This document shows, in pieces, positions 58,895 through 64,000 of a stretch of DNA of 64,000 nucleotides. The notes under the pieces are model-generated. The model searched no databases. It had not been told where the DNA came from and saw only the letters and a program-made list of their open reading frames with translations. This stretch comes from Candidatus Sulfobium mesophilum. GTDB taxonomy: Bacteria > Nitrospirota > Thermodesulfovibrionia > Thermodesulfovibrionales > UBA6898. The position numbers were made by a program, and so were the translations under genes. Where the stretch lies: the NCBI GenBank assembly GCA_900302705.1, contig OUUY01000001.1, forward strand, positions 1 through 64,000. The letters run 5' to 3'. Within the stretch, counting starts at the first letter, position 1. Every line of letters starts with the position of its first letter.

Positions 58895-60354
58895 GATTTT
58901 ATCCCCTTATGATGAGAACTGTCGTCCTGCCGGCGGCAGAGCTATTCACCGATGTCTCGATCTGGGAGCAGTTCAAGTCCATGATGAGGACCGAGAAGCT
59001 TTCATCTGACGAGATCGAAAGCTTTCAGCTTACGAAGCTCAGGAAGATGCTGAAGCATGCTTACGAGCATGTGCCCTTTTACAGAAAGAGGTTTGATGAA
59101 ATAGGTTTCAGGCCTGAGGACGTGAAGAGCGTTGAAGACATCCGGCAAATCCCGCCGACGACCAAGGATGACATTATGCAGCATTTCCCGGAGGAGATTA
59201 CGGCTCAGGGAATGGACAAAAGTAAATGGAAATACGTTGCCACGTCGGGTACCACGCGGCAGATCATGGGCATCCACGATTTCAGAAAGGCGAATCTGAA
59301 CTGGGCAGCCGGTCTGAGAGCGCACAAGCTAGCTGGCAACCATGACGTGGGTAAGAAATGGATGGAGATACCTCCTCACATGTGCACCAATATTTGCGGC
59401 GCAAATGACGGCCAGCAGCTTGGGAATTTTTTCACGAGAGAACTTTTCTCCAGTCTCTTTCAGGGCGACATCAGGGCGATGAAGGAGCATGTTTACCAGT
59501 ATGCCCATGCGCGGAGGCAGGCGCTCTACCGGAGGGTAACCATTCCATCATTCGGCTCTGAAGGCACGAACATACCCGAAAGGGAGATTGCCGGATATAT
59601 CGAGACCATCAGGAAATATGAGCCGTATCTCCTCGAAAGCCTGCCGCTTTATCTTTACACCTTTGCCAAATACATAGTACGCAAAGAGATCGAGCCCCCG
59701 AGGGTTGGCGTCATAAAGCCCTTTGGCGGCTCTCTAACGATGCATATGAAAGAGACTATCAGCGCTGCCTTTCATTGCCCGGTCTATGATACCTACGGAT
59801 GTAGCGAGACCGGTTTTATTGCCTGTGAATGCGATCGCCATGACGGTCTCCACGTCTTTGCAGACCTCTACTACGTCGAGGTATGCCGTGACGGGAAGCC
59901 CGCAAAACCGGGAGAACTCGGGAGGCTATACATTACGGATCTCGAAAACAGCGCGATGCCGTGGATCAGATACGACATCGGCGACGTTGGGCGGCGCTAT
60001 CCGGATGACCATGGATGCGGCAGGGCGTCAATGAGACTACAGGTTGAAGGCAGAGTGCAGGACACGCTCAAGAATTCAAAAAATGAGCTTTTCACGAGCG
60101 ATAGGGTTTTCGACTTTTTCCACAGTCGGGCGGAGATCGACAACTTTCAACTCATCGAGAAGACAGCCGGACGTTTTGAGCTGCTCTGCGTGCCTAGGGA
60201 GGGGGCGATGATCGACAAGGAGGAAATCTCTCGTGAATTCAAAGAGTTTTTTGATCCGGAGGCCAACATAAAGGTGTTTACCGCAAAGACGATCAAAGCC
60301 GAAGATGGGGGAAAGTTCAGGTTTGTGAAATCTAAAGGGTATGCGGAAATCTAA
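58891..60354 (+). CDS. PaaK-like CoA ligase/adenylate-forming protein
   Basis: This 487-residue protein of the phenylacetate-CoA ligase-like (AMP-forming) family is common in EPS loci. It has LKHAYEHVPFYRKRFDEIGF near the N-terminus, the phosphate-binding loop YVATSGTTRQ, YDTYGCSETGFIACECD, LYITDLENSAMPWIRYDIGD and a C-terminal lid region with RFVKSKGYAEI. It activates a carboxylate, perhaps an acyl or amino-acid substituent that the nearby GNAT or FemAB-like protein adds to the polymer. The substrate is unknown. Confidence 0.87.
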   Translation: MRFYPLMMRTVVLPAAELFTDVSIWEQFKSMMRTEKLSSDEIESFQLTKLRKMLKHAYEHVPFYRKRFDEIGFRPEDVKSVEDIRQIPPTTKDDIMQHFPEEITAQGMDKSKWKYVATSGTTRQIMGIHDFRKANLNWAAGLRAHKLAGNHDVGKKWMEIPPHMCTNICGANDGQQLGNFFTRELFSSLFQGDIRAMKEHVYQYAHARRQALYRRVTIPSFGSEGTNIPEREIAGYIETIRKYEPYLLESLPLYLYTFAKYIVRKEIEPPRVGVIKPFGGSLTMHMKETISAAFHCPVYDTYGCSETGFIACECDRHDGLHVFADLYYVEVCRDGKPAKPGELGRLYITDLENSAMPWIRYDIGDVGRRYPDDHGCGRASMRLQVEGRVQDTLKNSKNELFTSDRVFDFFHSRAEIDNFQLIEKTAGRFELLCVPREGAMIDKEEISREFKEFFDPEANIKVFTAKTIKAEDGGKFRFVKSKGYAEI

Positions 60355-60365
60355 ACGGACGGAAG

Positions 60366-60522
60366 AGGCAAGAGGTAGAAGGATGAAGAGGTAGAGGCAG
60401 GCGCGGGCTAAGGCCTCATGCCTCCAGCCTTTAGCTACAGCGATCCTTTTACGTTTTTACCTCTAGCCTTTAGTGAAACGAGCCTATTACCTTTTACGTT
60501 TTTACCGAATATATAAGAACAC
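60366..60522. repeat. Degenerate intergenic repeats with two copies of CCTTTTACGTTTTTACC
   Basis: The gap before the aminotransferase gene has purine-rich GGAAGAGGCAAGAGG-type units, then the complementary pyrimidine units. These include CCTTTTACGTTTTTACC twice, and GCCTTTAG and GAAACGAGCCTATTACC. The GAGCCTATT.CCTTTTACGTT unit recurs at 61978-62000. The two strands could fold back on each other. Confidence 0.65.
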
Positions 60523-60531
60523 GGAGGCGCT

Positions 60532-61719
60532 ATGAATGTTGATGAAATACGAGACGATTTTCCTTTTTTGAAAAGGCGTATCAAGGACAAGCCGATTCTC
60601 TACTTTGACAACGCGGCGACAACTCAAAAGCCGCGACAGGTAATCGATGGGCTTACGGATTATTACGAGAATTACTGCGCCAATATCCACCGCGGCGTTC
60701 ATACACTATCACAGGAGTCGTCAGAACTCTACGAGGAAGCAAGGAGGAAAGTTGCACGCTTTATAAATGCTGACGAACGTGAAATCATTTTTGTGAGGAA
60801 CTCAACCGAGGCGATCAATCTTGTGAGCGGCTCGTTGAAGGGCGATGGGAAGATACTGACGACTGTGGCAGAGCACCATTCGAACATGCTGCCCTGGGGA
60901 CGCGCAAGGAAGACCGAGTTTGTCGACATAGACAACGAGGGCAAGATAGATCTCGGAGATCTTAGGAAGAAGATCGACAGATCGACGTTACTGGTCGCAG
61001 TAACCCATATCTCAAACGTCCTGGGACTTGTAAACCCGGTGCAGGATGTAATCGAGGAGGCGAAGAGACACGGGGCGCTCTGTCTCATAGACGGCGCTCA
61101 GTCAGTTCCCCACATTCCTATTGATGTCAAGGAACTCGGCTGCGACTTCCTTGTCTTCAGCGGCCATAAAATGCTCGGTCCTTCAGGTATTGGAGTCCTC
61201 TATGTTAAAGAGGAGCATTATGACCGCATGTCCCAATATCTTATGGGTGGGAGCACAATTAAGGAGGTCCATCTTACAGGCTTCGTCCCAGAGGATGCGC
61301 CTATGTGCTACGAAGCGGGTACGCCAAATATTGAAGGAGCGATTGCGCTTGGGTATGCGATTGATTACCTCGAAGACGTCGGCATGGAAAATGTTCAAGC
61401 CCACGACAGGCGCCTCATCGCCCATGCTCTGGAGAGAATGAGAGAAATTAGTAACGTCAACATTTATGGAAGTACGAATGAGAAGGACAGACTCTCTGTA
61501 ATTACATTTAATGTTAAAGATGTGGGATGTCATGCAGTTGCCAAGGTCCTGAGCCTTCGGGAAAATATCATGATCCGCTCAGGGTTTCACTGCGCCCAGC
61601 CCCTCCATGACAGACTGGGAGTAGGCCCGACTGCACGGCTTTCGTTTTATCTTTACAACACCACGGACGAAATCGGTAAGGCGGTGGAACTACTCGGGAA
61701 AGTGGCACAATTTATCTAA
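60532..61719 (+). CDS. Class V aminotransferase, SufS/CsdA-type cysteine desulfurase-like
   Basis: This 395-residue PLP enzyme has the family landmarks YFDNAATTQKPRQVIDGLTD and ANIHRGVHTLSQESS, AEHHSNMLPW and LIDGAQSVPHIPIDVKELGC. The PLP-binding Lys is in FSGHKMLGPSGIGVLYV and the catalytic Cys loop is SGFHCAQPLHDRLG. By sequence it is a group II cysteine desulfurase, with no SufU/SufE gene beside it. Inside an EPS locus it could supply sulfur or act on a different substrate. Both flanks carry degenerate repeats, which suggests it may have been inserted. Confidence 0.9.
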   Translation: MNVDEIRDDFPFLKRRIKDKPILYFDNAATTQKPRQVIDGLTDYYENYCANIHRGVHTLSQESSELYEEARRKVARFINADEREIIFVRNSTEAINLVSGSLKGDGKILTTVAEHHSNMLPWGRARKTEFVDIDNEGKIDLGDLRKKIDRSTLLVAVTHISNVLGLVNPVQDVIEEAKRHGALCLIDGAQSVPHIPIDVKELGCDFLVFSGHKMLGPSGIGVLYVKEEHYDRMSQYLMGGSTIKEVHLTGFVPEDAPMCYEAGTPNIEGAIALGYAIDYLEDVGMENVQAHDRRLIAHALERMREISNVNIYGSTNEKDRLSVITFNVKDVGCHAVAKVLSLRENIMIRSGFHCAQPLHDRLGVGPTARLSFYLYNTTDEIGKAVELLGKVAQFI

Positions 61720-61723
61720 GAGA

Positions 61724-61782
61724 GAAAGGCTGAAGGTTAAAGGCTGAAGGATGAAGGGTAAAGGCCTAAGGATAGAGACTTA
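61724..61782 (+). repeat. AAGGCTGAAGG heptad-like repeat
   Basis: GAAAGGCTGAAGGTTAAAGG, CTGAAGGATGAAGGG and TAAAGGCCTAAGG follow the aminotransferase stop directly. This is the complement-sense partner of the pyrimidine repeats at 61950-62045. Confidence 0.65.
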
Positions 61783-61800
61783 ATATTTGAGGTCATTACT

Positions 61801-61947
61801 TTGAATGAAATCTCTCGCAGAAGAAAACTATTCGCTGAAGAAGAGGCTCTTAAGATTAGAACTCTCTGTGAGCAGATAGACCGAAAAATCAACGGACTCA
61901 TCAATTCTTTGAGGGGTAAACAAAAAAGGTTTGAGGTTGAAGGTTGA
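61801..61947 (+). CDS. Small coiled-coil-like ORF (48 residues)
   Basis: A TTG start at 61801 with GAGG 8 bp upstream opens MNEISRRRKLFAEEEALKIR, then TLCEQIDRKINGLINSLRGK, ending within the repeat block. The amphipathic helical composition looks protein-like. An overlapping ATG frame at 61805 is shorter. It could be a real small gene or a relic between repeats. Confidence 0.35.
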   Translation: MNEISRRRKLFAEEEALKIRTLCEQIDRKINGLINSLRGKQKRFEVEG

Positions 61948-62045
61948 AGGCTTTACCTTATGGCCTCTAGCGAAGCGAGCCTATTGCCTTTTACGTTATC
62001 GCCTCTGACCTTCATCGAAGCGGGCCTTTTACCTTCAACGATATA
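61930..62045. repeat. Degenerate repeat block before the deacetylase gene
   Basis: GGTTTGAGGTTGAAGGTTG is followed by the pyrimidine-strand units GCGAGCCTATTGCCTTTTACG, GCCTCTGACCTTCATCGAAG and GCGGGCCTTTTACCTTC. These partly repeat the block at 60366-60522. Purine and pyrimidine arms face each other, giving hairpin potential. Confidence 0.65.
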
Positions 62046-62050
62046 ACGAT

Positions 62051-62911
62051 ATGTCTATTTTGAACGCTCTCAGCTTTGACATCGAAGACTGGTTTCAGGT
62101 GGAAAACCTGAAAGGAGCCATAGCGCCTGATCAATGGGATGCCTGCGACCTCAGGGTTGTGCAAAACTCAAGGAAGATTCTCAGTCTCCTTGAGAAAAAT
62201 GGAACTAAGGCCACCTTTTTTGTCCTCGGGTGGATCGCTGAGAAATGCCCTGGTCTGGTAAAAGAAATCGCTGAGCAGGGCCACGAGATTGCCAGTCACG
62301 GATACGGCCACGAGCTTGTGTACAAACAAACGCCCAAAATGTTCCATAACGACATAAGCCGCTCCAAAGCTATTCTTGAATCGATCACAGGCAGGCAGGT
62401 TTTGGGTTACCGGGCACCTTCCTTTTCGATTACGCCTGAGACACCATGGGCGCTTGATATATTAAAAGACCTTGATTTTGTGTATGACTCGAGTATTTTT
62501 CCGACGTCATTCCACGACCGTTACGGCTTTAACGGGTCGAGCCGCTTTCCATTCCGGTTTGAAAATGGTTTGATAGAAATGCCGCTTTCGACGGTTAAAG
62601 TCAGGAAGGCTAACGTCCCTATAGCGGGAGGTGGCTACTTCCGACTTTATCCTTATTCTCTCTTCAGATATTGTTGCAAGAGACTGAACCGTGACGGCAA
62701 ATCCGTTGTCTTCTATCTCCACCCCTGGGAACTCGATCCGGAACAGCCGAGGGTGAACATCCGATATCAATACAGATTCAGGCACTATGTGAACCTCGGG
62801 AAAACGGAGAAAAGGCTGGCGCGTCTGCTTGCGGATTTTAGGTTTGGACCAATCGGTGATGTTGCGCTTCAATATTTTCCAGAACTCAAGCATGGTGGTC
62901 TGAATGCCTGA
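62051..62911 (+). CDS. Exosortase-system polysaccharide deacetylase (DUF3473 type)
   Basis: This 286-residue protein begins MSILNALSFDIEDWFQVENL, the FDIEDWF signature of the exosortase-associated NodB-like subfamily. Metal His are in EIASHGYGHELVYKQTPKMF, followed by GYRAPSFSITPETPWALDIL. The DUF3473 C-terminal part has ENGLIEMPLSTVKVRKANVP, GGGYFRLYPY and FYLHPWELDPEQPRV. It deacetylates the EPS, possibly on a membrane-bound intermediate. In related loci it is usually close to the exosortase gene, which suggests the exosortase lies beyond the right edge. It overlaps the next gene by 8 bp. Confidence 0.93.
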   Translation: MSILNALSFDIEDWFQVENLKGAIAPDQWDACDLRVVQNSRKILSLLEKNGTKATFFVLGWIAEKCPGLVKEIAEQGHEIASHGYGHELVYKQTPKMFHNDISRSKAILESITGRQVLGYRAPSFSITPETPWALDILKDLDFVYDSSIFPTSFHDRYGFNGSSRFPFRFENGLIEMPLSTVKVRKANVPIAGGGYFRLYPYSLFRYCCKRLNRDGKSVVFYLHPWELDPEQPRVNIRYQYRFRHYVNLGKTEKRLARLLADFRFGPIGDVALQYFPELKHGGLNA

Positions 62912-64000
62912 GAAAAGATTGCGCGATGACCAACGGATCATGATTATGTACATAATCGATACCTGCATTGCACCTCCCGGACGGCCCCAAAGGGGCGGAG
63001 CGGAGAAACAATTGCTTCTTCTGGCAGCCTCCCTGAACAAGGACCTGTTCAGGCCGATTATAGTTCAGCTGATCACAGCCCCCATGACATCTGTTTCTAT
63101 TGGCAAGATTGATGATGTCGAATTCATACACCTTCCTACCGAGCGTTTTTACTCCCTGAGCGGTCTTCGTCAGATTGCGCGTCTTTCCAGTATGGCAAGG
63201 GGAAAAAGTGTCAGCATCATACACACCTTTTTTGAAAAGGCAGAAGTTATGGGTTGGCTGGCCAAGAGACTTTCTGGCGTCCCCATATGGGTTACTTCCC
63301 GCCGCGACCTCGGATTCAAGAGAAAAAAGGTGTATGACCGCATCTTCAAGCTTGCCTCAAAGGACTGTACCAGCTGCATTGCCAACTGCCAGGCGATAAA
63401 GTGTCAGGTTATCGAGAAAGAAAACATCGATCCTGACAAGGTTGGTGTTATTTACAATGGGCTTGACACTGCCCCGTTCGAACATTCACTCAATGGAGCC
63501 GCCTTCAGAAAAGAGATTGGCGTCGATAGTAACACGCCGTTAATTGGCATGGTGGCAAACCTCAACTTCGAGATAAAGGGCCACCAGTATTTTATTGAAG
63601 CTGCCAAAAGGGTTCAGGTAAAGATTTCGAAGGCTCAATTCGTCCTTGTCGGTGACGGACAATTGCGCAGCAGGTACGAAGAGATGGTGCGTTCCTTAGG
63701 GATGCAGGGGAGCGTTCATTTTCTCGGAAAGCGGGATGATGTGGCAGAGATCCTGTCTCAGCTCGACGTGTCAGTACTCTGCTCAACGAGTGAGGGATTT
63801 TCAAATGTGATTCTTGAATCCATGGCTGCGGGTAAACCTGTGGTCGCCACGAATATCGGGGGTAACTCCGAGATGGTGGTTGCTGGTGTCACGGGGTATT
63901 TGGTGCCTCCCGCTGATTCAGGGTCTCTGGCTGAGGCAGTGGCTTCGCTCCTGAATGACCCGGACATGCGCCGTCGCATGGGAGAAAACGCAAAGAAGCA
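62904..64000 (+). CDS. GT4-family glycosyltransferase, cut by window edge
   Basis: The ATG at 62904 overlaps the deacetylase stop and opens MPEKRLRDDQRIMIMYIIDT, followed by CIAPPGRPQRGGAEKQLLLL, the GT4 acceptor-domain start. VGVIYNGLDTAPFEHSL, PLIGMVANLNFEIKGHQYFI, FVLVGDGQLRSRYEEMV, VHFLGKRDDVAEIL and TSEGFSNVILESMAAGKPVV (the E-x7-E motif) are all present. The 365 codons seen cover nearly the whole enzyme; only the C-terminal tail is missing. It resembles the sugar transferases often encoded next to exosortase genes. Confidence 0.9.
   Translation, partial: MPEKRLRDDQRIMIMYIIDTCIAPPGRPQRGGAEKQLLLLAASLNKDLFRPIIVQLITAPMTSVSIGKIDDVEFIHLPTERFYSLSGLRQIARLSSMARGKSVSIIHTFFEKAEVMGWLAKRLSGVPIWVTSRRDLGFKRKKVYDRIFKLASKDCTSCIANCQAIKCQVIEKENIDPDKVGVIYNGLDTAPFEHSLNGAAFRKEIGVDSNTPLIGMVANLNFEIKGHQYFIEAAKRVQVKISKAQFVLVGDGQLRSRYEEMVRSLGMQGSVHFLGKRDDVAEILSQLDVSVLCSTSEGFSNVILESMAAGKPVVATNIGGNSEMVVAGVTGYLVPPADSGSLAEAVASLLNDPDMRRRMGENAKK

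Noticed and set aside
1-64000. CRISPR arrays, insertion sequences with transposase genes, rRNA genes, toxin-antitoxin pairs
   Set aside because: I looked for regularly spaced repeats, transposase motifs and rRNA-like stretches and saw none. The repeats found are degenerate and not spaced like CRISPR.

Overview
The window looks like a chromosomal segment of a Gram-negative bacterium that uses the PEP-CTERM/exosortase protein-sorting system, plausibly a Nitrospirota or Desulfobacterota member. This lineage guess is inference from gene content; no rRNA or other phylogenetic marker is present. It carries four proteins with C-terminal PEP-CTERM sorting signals, two exosortase-associated acyltransferases and a long exopolysaccharide (EPS) cluster with the gene families usual for XrtA-type systems (PrsT, EpsB-type sugar transferase, export protein, chain-length determinant, tyrosine kinase, beta-barrel, ATPase, DUF3473 deacetylase). 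No exosortase lies inside the window. It may lie beyond the right edge, because both ends cut through genes.

Bases 1-14,000 are mosaic and partly decayed: a truncated MGDG-synthase-like glycosyltransferase, a frameshifted small gene, a stop-ridden remnant, a VWA/PEP-CTERM protein, and two copies (one degenerate) of the 3' end of an initiator-type tRNA that bracket a phosphodiesterase/radical-SAM pair and a doubly frameshifted lipoprotein gene. Then come a large GAF sensor whose kinase and HD-GYP modules both look degenerate, a GAF protein, a PEP-CTERM protein and a subtilase.

Bases 14,700-21,000 hold the most suggestive unnamed module: a DevBCA-like ABC exporter (permease, ATPase, HlyD-type adaptor, TolC-like channel fused to a SPOR domain), a ThiF-type adenylating enzyme, and a divergent exosortase-associated acyltransferase of the acyl-homoserine-lactone/N-acyl-amino-acid synthase superfamily. 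Bases 21,200-30,500 carry three glycan genes (hexapeptide acyltransferase, epimerase, GT1), two PEP-CTERM genes, a metallo-beta-lactamase-fold hydrolase, glmS and a second acyltransferase.

Bases 30,800-64,000 are one nearly continuous plus-strand EPS locus: a receiver-like regulator, prsT, the assembly machinery, a NusG paralogue, and then modification and glycosyltransferase genes (formyltransferase, asparagine-synthetase-like protein, deacetylases, ATP-grasp, FemAB-like GNAT, flippase, tandem GT2s, O-antigen ligase-like polymerase, methyltransferase, CoA-ligase-like protein, class V aminotransferase). Vestigial pieces (a GT2 start, a NodU-type carbamoyltransferase start) and degenerate GGTTGAA-like repeats show recent rearrangement.

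A unifying signal is a set of five strong sigma-54 (-24/-12) promoter matches: three before PEP-CTERM genes, one before the degenerate GAF sensor and one before the regulator heading the EPS operon. This suggests a single RpoN-controlled programme that couples PEP-CTERM protein production to EPS production.
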